Positions 23,201-34,722 of a DNA stretch of 64,000 nucleotides are shown in pieces. The stretch is taken from positions 9,837,356-9,901,355 of the forward strand of contig NC_064040.1 of NCBI RefSeq assembly GCF_932526225.1, given 5' to 3'. The stretch comes from Nematostella vectensis (lineage: Eukaryota > Cnidaria > Anthozoa > Actiniaria > Edwardsiidae). The notes under the pieces were generated by a model, which did not search any database, had not been told where the DNA came from, and saw only the letters and a program-made list of their open reading frames with translations. The stretch's first letter is position 1. Every line of letters begins with the position of its first letter. Both the position numbers and the translations under genes were made by a program.

Positions 23201-24067
23201 ATTGTAAACTGCCTTTTCCTACTAGAAATCCAGACCTGAACACCAACATATTCTGAACTACGTTCGAGATTCACGTTCTCATGTGTTCACGTTCTCCTGT
23301 GTATTTTTCTTTTGCCCCAGTATCCGTCTTGGTTTATTCCTAAGAAGGTACCCCATCGCGAGATTATTCGTCATACTTTACATGGTAAGATATTATGTTT
23401 GTTGTTGTGTTTGTAGGTCTTCACGTTTGGGTGATGTTTGTTGTTCTGCTTGTATGTCTTACTTCAAGTGTTGGTCATGTTTGTTGTTCTGCTTGTATGT
23501 CTTACTTCACGTGTGGGACATGTTTGTTGTTCTGCTTGTATGTCTTACTTCACGTGTGGGCTGTGTTTGTTGTTCTGCTTGTATGTCTTACTTCACATGT
23601 GAGTCATGTTTGTTGTTCTGCTTGTATGTCTTATTTCACGTGTGGGTCATGTTTGTTGTTCTGCTTGTATGTCTTACTTCACGTGTGGGTGATGTTTGTT
23701 GTTCTGCTTGTATGTCTTACTTCACGTGTGGGTGATGTTTGTTGTTCTGCTTGTATGTCTTACTTCACGTGTGGGTGATGTTTGTTGTTCTGCTTGTATG
23801 TCTTACTTCACGTGTGGGTGATGTTTGTTGTTCTGCTTGTATGCCTTACTTCACGTGTGGGTGATGTTTGTTGTTCTGCTTGTATGTCTTACTTCACGTG
23901 TGGGTGATGTTTGTTGTTCTGCTTGTATGTCTTACTTCACGTGTGGGTGATGTTTGTTGTTCTGCTTGTAGGTCTTGCTTCACGTGTGGGTCCTGGTCGT
24001 CCTTATGACGTACAAACCTGAAATCCACACATCAAATTCTCCCGGACTACCACAGGGACCCCAGTAG
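11211..24067 (+). CDS. GOLGA5: Golgin-84 (golgin subfamily A member 5), complete, 16 coding exons
   Basis: A tail-anchored Golgi coiled-coil protein that tethers vesicles and shapes cisternae. Exons: 11211-11421, 12453-12692, 14134-14400, 14694-14913, 15798-15921, 17171-17267, 18957-19063, 19559-19726, 19819-19947, 20416-20478, 20971-21006, 21482-21631, 21825-21918, 22646-22739, 23321-23384, 23972-24067. Phases join to 2160 nt, 719 aa (vertebrate protein about 730). The N-terminus MSWFSELAVKAESLL and the FEFLNSNAPS block match the family. Coiled-coil blocks include LELENKLLRKEVSSLNEEM, AKDSQLAVLRVRIQE and AELENRVRALTENLIQKQT. The C-terminus SIRLGLFLRRYPIARLFVIL leads into a membrane anchor (about 681-702) and a short tail. 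The exon 7 acceptor at 18956 was chosen because it keeps frame and aligns without gaps to the vertebrate protein; the stronger-looking site at 18928 leads to a stop. Three exon borders are tandemly duplicated (separate entries). Confidence 0.95.
11582..11815. mobile_element. MITE in golgin-84 intron 1
   Basis: Left GGTGCAAATGCCAAATGTCA then GTTCTACGACC is matched inverted by GGTCGTAGAACTGCCATTTG and CCATTTGCACTG at the right. The interior is AT-rich with no ORF. Confidence 0.65.
13487..14200 (+). repeat. Six exact 119 bp tandem copies spanning the acceptor of golgin-84 exon 3
   Basis: Each unit is 52 nt of intron end (GTAATGTTTGTG... to ...TTTCTTAG) plus 67 nt of exon start (GCACTCCTGCAGACATATC...). 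Acceptors lie at 13538, 13657, 13776, 13895, 14014 and 14133. The copies are nearly identical; copy 1 has CCAGCAG where the others have CCTGCAG. After the first five acceptors the frame ends at ACC CTG TAA. Only the sixth runs on into the rest of exon 3. The break has a CCCT microhomology: upstream CCCCTGTAATG, exon CACCCTTAAT. High identity implies recent expansion or active homogenisation. Confidence 0.97.
14811..15064 (+). repeat. 127 bp tandem duplication spanning the donor of golgin-84 exon 4
   Basis: 14811-14937 (the last 103 nt of exon 4, its donor, and 24 nt of intron) is repeated at 14938-15064 with two substitutions. Both copies carry GAAAG|GTAGGG. Using the second donor would read through TAG right after the first. 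So only the first donor gives protein. Confidence 0.95.
16514..16650. repeat. Short interspersed element with inverted ends AGGGGC(C)AGA
   Basis: AGGGGCAGATCTAGGGGTG at the left is matched roughly inverted by CTCCTGGGTCTGGCCCCT at the right. C-rich interior. It lies in golgin-84 intron 5. Confidence 0.5.
16917..17098. repeat. Degenerate minisatellite, about 40-45 bp unit, before golgin-84 exon 6
   Basis: Three to four copies of GGTTGCCTAACGACTTAGCA / CAATTACCTAGTGGATGG. The array ends about 75 bp before the acceptor of exon 6 (17171). Confidence 0.7.
17478..18890. repeat. 20 bp minisatellite (CACACCCAAGTCAACCTTGT)n in golgin-84 intron 6
   Basis: About 50 or more copies of a 20 bp unit with variants CTAGTCAAC, CTTGTCAAC and CAGTCAACC. 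It is interrupted at 17602-17940 by another element. It ends about 65 bp before the exon 7 acceptor (18956). It produces long spurious proline/threonine-rich ORFs. Confidence 0.96.
17602..17940. mobile_element. Interspersed element with CCTGTACCCAGGG ends inside the 20 bp array
   Basis: The left end GGCCTGTACCCAGGGGGGTG is matched inverted by CCCGGGTATGGGTC at the right. Internal runs of C occur. The 20 bp array resumes on both sides, so it inserted into an existing array. Confidence 0.6.
21999..22376. repeat. 15 bp-type minisatellite (TGTTACGCTTATTGTGTTACG)n in golgin-84 intron 13
   Basis: About 25 copies of TGTTACGCTTATTG with variants GTATTACGCTTGTTG, including a longer higher-order repeat of about 120 bp (compare 22120-22240 with the sequence just before it). 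It starts about 80 bp after the donor of exon 13 (21918). Confidence 0.9.
22793..22862 (+). repeat. Possible tRNA-derived SINE fragment
   Basis: GCGATAGCTCAATGATACGA resembles a tRNA D-arm/A box. About 45 nt later AAGTCGATCCCAGG resembles a T-arm/B box, with a CTTG...CAAG anticodon-like stem between. It does not fold into a proper tRNA with an acceptor stem, so it would be a relic at best. Confidence 0.25.
22941..23087. mobile_element. 147 bp MITE with TIR GGGGCCGGTT in golgin-84 intron 14
   Basis: GGGGCCGGTTCCTAAAAAGA at the left is matched inverted by TCTTTTCATGAACCGGCCCC at the right. Further inverted blocks follow (AGGCATAA / TTATGCCT, AGCTATTCTA / TAGAATAGAG). No coding capacity. Confidence 0.78.
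23405..23990 (+). repeat. 43 bp tandem array reaching into the last exon of golgin-84
   Basis: About 13 copies of a 43 bp unit, TGTTTGTTGTTCTGCTTGTA then TGTCTTACTTCACGTGTGGG. The last copy is the true acceptor and start of exon 16: CTTGTAG|GTCTTGCTTCACG. The unit therefore holds the end of the intron and the first codons of the membrane anchor (VLLHVWV). Internal copies read CTTGTATGTC, which destroys the AG. Only the first copy (TTTGTAG) and the last retain AG. The first copy would lead to an early stop. Confidence 0.93.
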
Positions 24068-27000
24068 CACAAGTGTCAACTAAATAAGAAACGACTGAAA
24101 AACCAAATTGCAGGGGACCTCCTTCGCGCAAGGAATGAGATCATCCATCATGAAAGACAGGATCAAGAGCCATGACAAAACCCGATTATGTGGGAGCCCA
24201 CCCACAGTGACTTCGCTAAATCAGGTGTTTTTCCTGCTCAGGAAAGGGTAAATGGGTCAGGTGTGAAGAGGGATGGGCATTAGCGTCATACCACAACAAA
24301 CCCACGACACGTGCGCCCGCTGGGCAAGGAGCGGTTATTTAGCCTTTTCCAAGTGTGGCAGATAGCTACGTCTGACACGTCTAATGATTTTGTGGATAGC
24401 ATTTTTTGTGAACGCGTACACTTGTTTTCACAAAGATTTAGATATAGGGTAGAAGGGTAAGCTGTGTCAAAAGAGTTGCACGACTTACGCGCAAGCATTC
24501 GGATGTGCTCACAATCGGGTATTTAAAAATAATGTAAAAATATAATGGAAAATAAATTATGATTATCGACCTTTGAACTTTTCACTTCGTATCGCTGTAT
24601 GCGTGGTATCTTAGAGGGGGTTCCTGGATTTCCCAATACAATATTTGTACACCTTGAATCGTTGTCCAATCCTAAGGAGGGGGGGGGGGGGGGGGGGAGG
24701 GGGACGCAGTCATAGTTCACATGGAAAAATAAAACTATATGACAATTAAAAACTACCCACTTCCAATTTCGTTCCCAGAGCCCAGTGCCTTTATGCCAAA
24801 AGTGACACAAAGGTACGTGGGCTCTGTAAACGAGTTGCGCAGCCCTCTGTTTACGCGCCTGGGTAAAGGTGCTATTGGTCACGTGATTCACAAACGGCGC
24901 CAGCGCCAAGGAACCTCAGACCACGTGATCTCGACCCGACGGGCGCGAAACTAAAAAGGTCTTCAAAACGGTTCGAAACTTGGCTGTTATACCCGTATAC
25001 CTCTCTCAAGGTAAGCTCTTCTTAATTCTAATTCCAAGTCTATACATTTCTCCTTATTAAATGCGACGTTCCAAATGCAAATGAAGATAAACAACCTACG
25101 CATTTGCATGTATTTGCATTTGAAACGGCACATCGGAAGATGTCACCTGTTCAGTGAAGTGATATTATCAAATGATTTTTTGTTAAATTGTGCAATTTGT
25201 ACTTATTTTAGTCTTAAGTTGTACCAATAAAACATAACCAAACTTTTTACACTTCATTATTTCAAGCAAATTTGAATAACCCAGATTGGTTTCAAACCCA
25301 ATGAGTTAAAAAAAAACAGTGACAGACTTTCACTGTCTAAAGCCTAAATCAGAGAGCGTAAAAACTGCTATCCCTTAGTTGATGGATTTTCCGATTCTTC
25401 TATCCCTTATGGGTTAAAAATTCCTTCCATTGTTGATCACACCCAAAGTGCTATCCCTTAGAGTTAACATGATTTTGGTCGACAATCACTCCCATCTGTT
25501 TTTTAGTCCCCTCTGGGTAAACAATAACCCTAGAACTGAACAACGTCGACCCATTAGATTTGCCCTGAACACCGTAAACATTTAGAAAAGAACAGTAAAG
25601 CCTGTGAGAAATGCTGGACGTTGTTTATTTGACCTAGTTCAAATAAACAACCAATAGGAAACACTGGCCCGTTAGGGCCTTATTGGATAGCTCTATTGGG
25701 CAAGATTGCTTTAGAGTTTGGTCTATTTTTCATTCACATTACACAGAAATAAACCTTAGTTCTGCCAGATAATTCATAGCACAGCGTGTATATCAAAAGT
25801 AGTTACTCTCAGAATGTTGACTTTTCTATTTTGTCTGTCGATCGAGCGCAGCAACACCCTTACCTGATTGGCTGGATCGCTATAGCTCAAATTTTCACAG
25901 TGTTCAAGCCAATTCTGATTGGTCAAGACTGTTCAGCATTGCCCGTGTGTTCTCACTGTAAATGCCAGCCTTCATAATCCAGCTTTCCAGATTTCAAGAA
26001 AAATAAGGAACATGAATTTATCGAAGCAAAACAAAAAGGACAACGTGATGGATACAAACTTTTTAATACAATATACCACTTAAACCTAGAGCTCAAGATT
26101 TCACAATATTAAACAGCCATCTAGGGGAGTTCTGTCTAATTATAGCACATAGGAAATGTATCTAGAAATACCATTGTAAATTGCTATATGCAAAGTACAT
26201 CAAGTTGTAATACCTAAACTAATTGTGTACCTTTATTTCTTTTCAAAATATATTACGCTTGGCTCAGCTGTTTTGTATAATAGTATTATAATGTACTAAA
26301 GTCAAATACAAACTAAACAATTTAATATGGACCCTGCCATGGTTAGTTTTCAACATTCTTATCTTGAAATCATTAAATGATTTCATGAAATTTTGTTGTC
26401 TTATATTTTTCCTAACTTGCACATCTCACCAAGTGTCAAATGCACTAAATATCCTACTAGACTTACTGTATACTTAAGGTATAAATTAAATAAATAAGCT
26501 GTGAATGTGCTACATTATAATTATATACCTGCCAACTACTTCATTCTTAAGGGGGGTTTCCATAGGTTCCATATATTTTCCCAAATAAAATCTGTGTCCT
26601 CAATTTTGGATTCATTTATGTTCAATCATTGAAGTACAAATTTCACAATAAATGTCTATTTTGATTCCTGGGAATACTGCTCCTTGTCGCACGGTCTATC
26701 TATTGATATCTGCAGCATTATTTGATTGATTTTGTTCTTAACTAGTTGGCCGGTGTATTTAGATTCCTCGTAATACATCACATTTCAAACAAAACTTAAT
26801 GCAATTTAATGCAACAGTTAGAATTTCCCATGTTCTTATATACATAATAAGATGGCAATGTGGTGTTTCCATGAATCCAGCAACACAGAAACACCATATA
26901 GCTTTAAGCTCAGAATAATTTTGCCCAAAGTTACGTATATTATTTGCTTGGTAATTTTTGTGATATTTCAATTATTTACCATAATTGAGAATAGAAATTC

Positions 27001-27785
27001 AAAACCAAACTTTGGAACCCAGGCTATGAATACAGACAGACTATAAATATTGCAGGTCATGCCAGTTTTATACATTTTTGATAGACTAAGCTTGACAGAA
27101 AATAAATTACTCCTTGTAAGAGATATTTTTATCGTGATGACAATTGGATACAGAAATAACTTAATACCAAAACTCATCCTACATCACTTTCGTAAAGAGC
27201 TCCTTCCCCAAAATCATTATGAGGCTTATCAAAATACCACAAATTCTCTAGTAGGGCACTTTCTTCTATATCTAATGGTTAATCTGGCTACTGAAACTTC
27301 CTCATGGAAAGCACCTATTTCACTAATGACTTTATTAATAATGGTCATTGCAATGTTAAAAATCTGATGTTAGAAAGGATATACAGTTTAAAACTAGCAT
27401 AGTTATTAGAATAGTTATTGTTAGTTACTTCACAAACTACTGTGCAGAACAATGCTGGTACGTCTCTGAGAATTTTTTAACAGAATCAAAATTTCTGCAT
27501 CTCTGTGTAATTGGGAGTGTCAAAATTTTTGCCTGATAAGGGTTTTCCTAATGGCCTTTGGACCACTATACCTATAAAGTAGATTCATATTTTATGAGAC
27601 CAGTCAAACTCACTTGGAGGGATAATTTACCAAAGCTGGCTGCATAACCTATTGCCTTAAACAACTATTGCTAACTTTGATAATTTTTAAAGATTGTTCT
27701 TAGATTTTTTAGACTTTTTCATAGAACTCATTGCATTCTTGTAACTGCGTCCAACCAAGTCTACCCAATGTTTGTTATACTTTAG
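24068..27785. other. Intergenic interval between golgin-84 and the Na+/Ca2+ exchanger
   Basis: No gene recognised. A candidate golgin-84 poly(A) signal AATAAA lies at 24551. A G homopolymer is at 24679-24705. A repeated phrase GCTATCCCTTAG occurs at about 25365-25460 and again at 51995-52075. From about 26000 the sequence is AT-rich; it may partly be 3' UTR of the exchanger if the near poly(A) signal is not used. Confidence 0.5.
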
Positions 27786-27791
27786 TTTATT
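27786..27791 (-). terminator. Candidate polyadenylation signal of the Na+/Ca2+ exchanger
   Basis: AATAAA on the minus strand, about 150 nt past the stop codon at 27944. A good distance for a short 3' UTR. Other AATAAA matches lie further downstream. Confidence 0.45.
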
Positions 27792-27943
27792 TCATGGGTC
27801 TCACCATCAGTTCATGTGATGAACTGATGCATCAACATCCCAGCTGTTTTTAAAATTGATGGCCACGACCTTGAAACTGCAGCCCATGTTGCCTGACGCA
27901 GCTCTAGGATTCATCTTATTGATCTAGAATGCCTCTAAAATAC

Positions 27944-30900
27944 CTAAAATCCTGGGTCAAAGTGACAGTATGTTTGCAAAGACGATAACAAGATATATAA
28001 AACCCACAAAGCCACCAGTAATATAGAGGTGATAATTTTGATTTGCCGTGGCCCTCCTAACTCTCCTCCAACCTTGGCGCTTCGCCTAACCATCATTAAA
28101 GTTATTGCAAAAGCGGCACCAATACAAAAGACACAAACTGAGAAGCCTAGAGATCCAGGGTCCACTTTGAATTCATTTCCATTCACTGCATGGTAGATGG
28201 CAGCTACAGACCAGGCAATGCCAATACCAAGGAAAACGTTGACAGAGTTGCTACCGGTGACGTTTCCCACTGAAGAGTCAGCTGTTTCGTCATTGATTGC
28301 AGCAACTTTGCTGGCAAAGGTATCTGTTGATAGAATTTTTTATCATAAGTAAGTTAAACCACTTTAATTTTTACCTTGAATTATACACAATAGAGGCTGG
28401 ATAAGTAAATAACAATTTTGATTGAGACTCAGTTACTCAATGCAGTGGATGGTTACTTTTGTATGTCATGCAGCCTGACATACTAAAAGGTTGGCATAAT
28501 AAATATGTGTTTGCAAAACAGCAATACTATTTCCAAAGGCTATGCACTCGTTTGTGGTAGCTACTATTAGTCAACACATGTCATTTTTAACTTTTTACAG
28601 GAAGCTCAGGTAGTATGATAGACTAAATGGGTTCTTGTTGTTTTGACACCAGAGTTGTGTAAGTGTTGCTTCTGCTCATGTTGGAGCAACTTGTAAAGAG
28701 GTAAGTAAAAACTGGTTTGCTATCATTTTTATTGAAATTAAAGTGAAACACTTGAAATAATAGTTGCAGTACCTCTACATTTACGATTTGCAGGGCTATT
28801 TTCTTACCTGGAAGACTGGTTCCCAAGGCAACAAATGTAATAGCAACCACACTGTCGGCCAGATAAATGGTGCAACCAAAGTGTGATGCTAGATCACCAA
28901 TAACTGCAGTCAGAACACCAATCCAGAGAATTGACACAACAAAACATGCCCATCCGCCCCAGATATCAGTGGGTGGGACAAATGCAAATAGAATCTTCCA
29001 GAACACTGTCAAGAAGTGCATCATGTAGTCCCCATAGGTTGGTGGAGCTGGTTCGCCTTCATCATCACCATTATCATCACTGCCACCAACAGTAAAGGCA
29101 TCTTTGAACTGCTCCCTCCATGAAGATGTGCCGACTACAAGAGCCAGGTTGGCTTTGGCAAGCATCTTATCAACTGTGTTGCGGAATTCTTTGCTTTCTA
29201 TGATAATTACTTCAATCTTGGGAAATTCCCCTGTGGTGACCAGGAAACATATCTCAGTCTATGTTTGCATAATAGAGGCCCATTTTAAAGTGACAAAAAA
29301 TACCTAACACTGATGATTTCTAACATAACACAAAAGATATTTCACAATATTTGTGAAATATATTGTGTCTATTGGAAGTTCCTGAAGGATGTGACTGCTT
29401 ATATAGCTTATTCATGGAAGGCGCTTATTTGAAAGAAGTGCTTAGTCCAGCAATTTTGGTAGTGCAACTCTCTGAAAAAAAAAAATAAAAATACCAGACC
29501 CACCCTAGTTTGCTGCATGGCTCTTTAACCCAGTTGAGAGTACCATTCACATACATCTTGTTAATTCTTACCCAGTCGGGGCTTTCCCAGCTCCTCTATG
29601 CGTTTCTTTTCCTCATCCATCTCTTCATCATGATCAGTAGGAAAGTGAGCATCCTCCTTTACAACATAAGGTTCGCCAAGAATGACAGAGAATGTCTCTT
29701 TCTTTTCATAATCCTCGTCATCAATTATGGCAATGTCTATGATCTTGCTGCAAACACAAAGTTTAGTATGGATTTAATAAGAGTTTGTCTAGCATGACAG
29801 CACAGTCAACACAGTGAACAAAGGAAATATAAAGGTGAAAACAGACCACCAAGGTGCTCTGGGAAAATAGCAAAGACCAAATGAAACAATTGTCACTTTG
29901 ATATAGATCAAGAATTTGGATGTTTAAAAAAGAACTCTACTGAGTATGAAACAAAAAAACTTTGTAAATACACAATACTCTACAGAATGGAGAGTTAGTA
30001 ATATCCTAATTAGATGTTTTAAGAAAGCAATCTACATTTATTTACACTAGATTTGGCATATTAGTGGCATAGGTGAAGTTCAAGCCATATATTTAATTAG
30101 CAGGTTTTAAATATAGATCCTTATGTGTTTACGCTAGACTTATCAGTTATGAGTTCTTGTTGTGTACTGCCTGTATGTACTAAAATTTGTTTACTTTTTG
30201 GAACAGTGACTCCTGTTGCTTACAAAAGTTTTTGGTTGAGAAGCATACTGTTTGTGGAAGACCAGATTTGAATTATTTATTGGCTTTAACACTCAATTAT
30301 GCTCACCATCTGCCTCAGAATTATTACTGATCTTCACTTATGTTTCCAGGGTGAAATTAAAAAAAATACTAAGTGATTGGTAATGGATGGTTCATAATAC
30401 CCCCCCCCCCCCCAGCGCCCAGGCGCATACCCAGGATTGGCTTAGAGGGGGTGTGGTGGGGGGGGGGGGATGTGCAGTCATAGGTTTTATAAAAAGCATA
30501 GTATTTGAAGATTCCTTAATAAGAAATAACTCACTTTGGTCACCAAGGGGGGGTGGGGTGTGTGCGCCCCCCTGTGTGAATGTGCTTGCCTCCCTCACAA
30601 AAAACATGGGCAAGCCACAACATAGCCAGTAAACTTTAAAGCATAGTCAGAATGAAGAGAGAGAAAAAATGAGCAGGTTGTTCCCTAACAATCTTAGACA
30701 GATACATAGCTTGGATTGCACCTACATTATGGCTGCAGTTGTAAATTTATAGTGGTACAACAAAGAAAATAAGATAAAAAATAATTCTCACTTTGTAGAC
30801 CCTCCCTCATAACAGCCTCAATTGTCCTTTGTATAACCCTTTGCTTTAGATAACAGGGTTATCAAGACAGCAGCTTTACATTTTATCTACTAATGGGTTA

Positions 30901-33900
30901 GAAACACTAGAATATAGTAATGCTCTTCTTAGGTAAGATTTTGTTGTCTGAAAAAAAAAATAGTCCGGCTTACAAGTGAGTGTTATCGTGCACAGATATG
31001 TCTCCCACAGAGTGCCAAGCAGATAACTATTTTACTCGTACCGACACTCTTTATCTTCGCTTTATCCTAGCACTGTCACGGGGATAATTTAAAGTAATGT
31101 AGTCATGGCAACAGTACTCTAGGGTAGAGATTCTTATTGGCATTAAAATGAATAAAGGTTTGAAATATTACCACTAATTGCTAAGTTCACGCGGATCTTT
31201 TGAAACAACAATAACTAGAGGTGTTACTTGGTTAGTCGAATGTTCAATACGGAGGATTTCACATTACAAAAGCCCGGTTTTTAATAGCTCGTAGAAGATC
31301 AAATTCTCTTTGCCCACTCTTTACGCCTGTAAAAAACGTGTTATGAGTTTGCTAAGTAAAAGCCGTATTTCGAACGGATTTTTTTGTATGATTTATTGTT
31401 GCTGTTACGTTATGGTTATTATTATGATGTGTTAAAAATTTTGACAGACAGGAAATGAGTGAATTCTATTGTCATAACAACTAATTCTTCGCCTGTTAGC
31501 CTTGATAAAGTCACACGCTAGGCCCTGGGCTAAAGGCTCCTAATGCAAGCCATAAAAAAGTTGTTTGGTAATAGTATTAAGCGCTTTGACTTAGGGCTAC
31601 TTCGCTTACAAAGGAAAGCTCGTGAGAAAATTTCACTAATGGAAAATTTAATTAGCGCTTTACAATACCCGAATCGCTAGTTGAATAACATTGAAATCAC
31701 AGTCCTTGCATGGGTGAACGTAATGGCTTATAAATTCATGAAGCTATTGAGCTATTCAGAGGTACTCTTTAGCCATTCTAACACGGCTATTTGGCTATCG
31801 AGGAAATGTTAGCAGCTAATATTTATCGAGGGTTCTTTGTGGACAAAGCATGTTGATTCACTAGTCACCCTGTTATTGTCATGTAGGGGGAGACATGATT
31901 GGCACTCCGGATCCTGTTGCCGGGAAGCGCGGTTAAGATCTCGACAATTATTCGCCTTTGAACGAAAAAATCAGAAATCAACTGCTTACGGCTCGAGTTA
32001 TCGGTTATCTTTATAGCAAGACGCACCTCCGGCCGATAGAGCACCCGGGAAAAAAAATGCAGAACAGAGAAGCAGATTGTTTTTTCTCTTCTAACGCCGA
32101 CTAATCAGTCAAGTTGGAAGTGCATAGAATTTATTTACATTTCTAAATGTTAATCCTAAAATAATAGGTTCAGTACGCCCCCGTACTGCGGTCAGTGAGG
32201 TTTAGTGGCGGAAAACCAGAGACGAATATCTTAAAAGTCGCCTGTACACGGGCATATGCCCACTCATGTAGGGAGTGACGGAAAAGCGAGTTTACAGGAA
32301 TATGAATCTCGATAAATTGGAGCAAGCGTTCTTTCCTGTAATCCGAATATCGCATTGCGGACTTCATTTAAGCTGTGTGCTTTATCAATAAACGGAGGGA
32401 AATAATTTTCGAAATGAGTTGAATTACTCGCGGAAATTTTAAAAAGAAGACAAAGTAACATAGGTAAACAAACTGTTTTATGTCAGGGTATTATGTTTGT
32501 ACACACATTGTGGATTGCCTAGAATCTAGATGTCCACTTGAATAAACGATTATAGAATGTGTTCACCGTAGAAAAACACACGGAGAAGCGAATTGTCGGT
32601 ACCCAGCATCGAGAAAGCGCAACAGATAGTATTTTGTCTCGGTTATAAATTGGACACTAAAAACCAATGAATTTGCATTTGTTTGAATGAGTATAATGAT
32701 GCAAGCACTGGGGGCTCCGTACTCAAAGGCCTCACACTGGCATCAATATTCAAGGCTTAAAATTAAAACAATGTTCGAGATAACTAGTTGGACGTGCCCA
32801 AAATATGACAACCAAAACAGCGCGCGCTTTCGCAGGTGCATTACGTTAAACGTTACATTGCACAAAAAAAGTGTGAATTAATAAAGCACAGAGGTAAGGC
32901 CACAAAGTGTGATTTTTATAGCTACTTACTGAGTTTCATCGTCGAGGAACTCGAGCTCCCCTACCGCATCCTCGTAGTCCTGACCTCCTCCTTTCGCAGT
33001 CCCCTCCACTGTGTGATACGGTAGCCGGACCGTGCCTCGCGCACCCGTGTTTCGCGTCACCTTGACCCGTGCGACTCTGTCAGCCTCGGGTACCTCCATG
33101 GACGCGTCCTCGAAGGTGAACAAGCCGGGGTAGTCATCATCCAAGATCACAATCGTGGCCCGGCCACCCTTCGCGACCTTGCCTGCCGGGCCTCGGTACG
33201 TGTTTCTCACCAAGTCTCCATCGGGTCCAGCGATGCGAACGTTGCTGAGGGCCACGGTGAAGTGTTCATCCTCTTCAAAGACATCATCGTCAATGATCAC
33301 TACAGAAATGGTTTTCTCGGTCTCGCCGGGCCTAAAGCAGATCGTGCCCTCGGTTTTGTCATAGTCGTCGCCGGCTTTGGCGGTGCCGTCCTCGGTCTTG
33401 AAATCCACGAATACGGTGTTGTTGACGTCCCCGCCAGCTCGCGTTATAGTCATAAACACGCTTCCGCAGTTTTCCTTGACTTCGTACTCTTCCGGGGAGA
33501 AGTAGACCTTGACAACCTCGGGGTCATCATACTCCAGGTCTTTCAGCTCGAGCTTTACGTCTGCCACGGATGAGCTCGCTTTTTCCAATTTGTCATGCTT
33601 CATCTTGACAATATTTCCGCTGCCTACCATCTTACGGGTCGCCTCGATGCGGTAGAACGCGCGGCTCTTGGGCTGCAAGCGCAGGTTTTCCTGCTCCAAC
33701 AGGCGTTCCACTGTCTCACGGTCGGCATTCGGGTATTTAGCCTTGATGTCCCTAAGCACTTGAATGGCCTTGTCCTTGCGTTCTTCGGTCAGGTCATGAA
33801 GGGCATAATCGTCCTCCAGGTCCTCGGCTCCTTCTACCGTCTGTAGTGGATAGCCGTTTTCCTCGGCCCCCTCCTCAGGCGTCAACCCGTCCTGCTTGAT

Positions 33901-34722
33901 CCTTACCCCGATCACATCAAAATCCCCGGTCTGGATCACAGACACCCCTCCCCGTTTCTGCTTGCGCCTTTTCCCGCGTAGTGCTCGGTAGAACAGCAGT
34001 CTTCGGTCTGCAATATACGCGCATCCCACCAGAGCTGGGAACATAAGGAAAGTTAGAATGCCTTCCCAGATCTCGATCACCCCTTTGCTGCTCACGGCGA
34101 TGATAATGTACAACCAGATGTACGCGAACACGGAACATGCAGCGGTTATGATGAATACTCGCAGATGCTTGATCTTACGCACTTCATCATCGGGGATAAC
34201 ATAGACGCACACTCCGATAATCACAAACAGGTTGAACGCGGCAGATCCTACGATGGTGGACGGGCCGAGGTCCCCTGCCTTAAAATTATTACCTATAATC
34301 TCAATAACCGACAAGAGAATCTCAGGCGCGGACGATCCTAGCGCCATTAGCGTTAGATTCGAAACGGTTTCATTCCAGATTTTCACGGTTAAGACTCGTT
34401 CCTTGCCAGAAACCTTGTCCTTGATTTTTACATCCTTCTCCTTGGACGTGATAATTTCGATGGAGGACATGAACCGATCCGAAATGATCGAAACGCCTAG
34501 GAAGAAAAATAGCAGGGACAAGAGATAGACGAAAGCTCGACCGATACGAGCGCCTGTGCTCGGATCGCCACCCCATTTCGGTAATATCACTCCCTCCTTG
34601 CATTCCGTATTCAAGTCGCAGTCCTGCCTCGCCAGAACCGGTTGATCAATCAGCCAGCATATTAACACTAGTAGCAGCACTGACGAGCGTATCCTCGCCT
34701 GTTGTACACTCGCTCCTAACAT
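27944..34722 (-). CDS. Na+/Ca2+ exchanger, SLC8 (NCX) family, complete, 4 coding exons
   Basis: Plasma-membrane antiporter exchanging Na+ for Ca2+. Exons: 34722-32930, 29747-29572, 29230-28808, 28323-27944; phases join to 2772 nt, 923 aa. Start MLGASVQQARIRSS with a hydrophobic signal-like stretch at about 14-30. The alpha-1 repeat has GSSAPEILLSVIE (129-141) and VGSAAFNLFVIIG. A basic XIP-like segment RRLLFYRALRGKRRKQKRGG lies at about 240. Two Calx-beta Ca2+-binding domains follow (about 398-525 and 530-660) with acidic IIDDDVFEEDEHF and ILDDDYPG. The alpha-2 repeat has GTSLPDTFASK (793-803) and GNVTGSNSVNVFLG. It ends CHFDPGF. Exon 1 holds the N-terminus through into the second Calx-beta domain, like the single large second exon of vertebrate SLC8A1. 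No alternative cassette exons were seen in intron 1. Subtype (1, 2 or 3) cannot be assigned. Confidence 0.95.
30405..30570. repeat. Interspersed G/C-tract element in NCX intron 1
   Basis: CAGGCGCATACCCAGGATTG near the left, G runs, then TAAAAAGCATAGTATTTGAA GATTCCTTAATAAGAAA, and C runs at the right. The central part is the reverse complement of 42540-42585, so the two are copies of one family in opposite orientation. Confidence 0.65.

Noticed and set aside
23283-23778. 150 aa and 127 aa ORFs with CLLFCLYVL repeats
   Set aside because: They read golgin exon 15 into the intron array of 43 bp units; only the real exons fit golgin-84.
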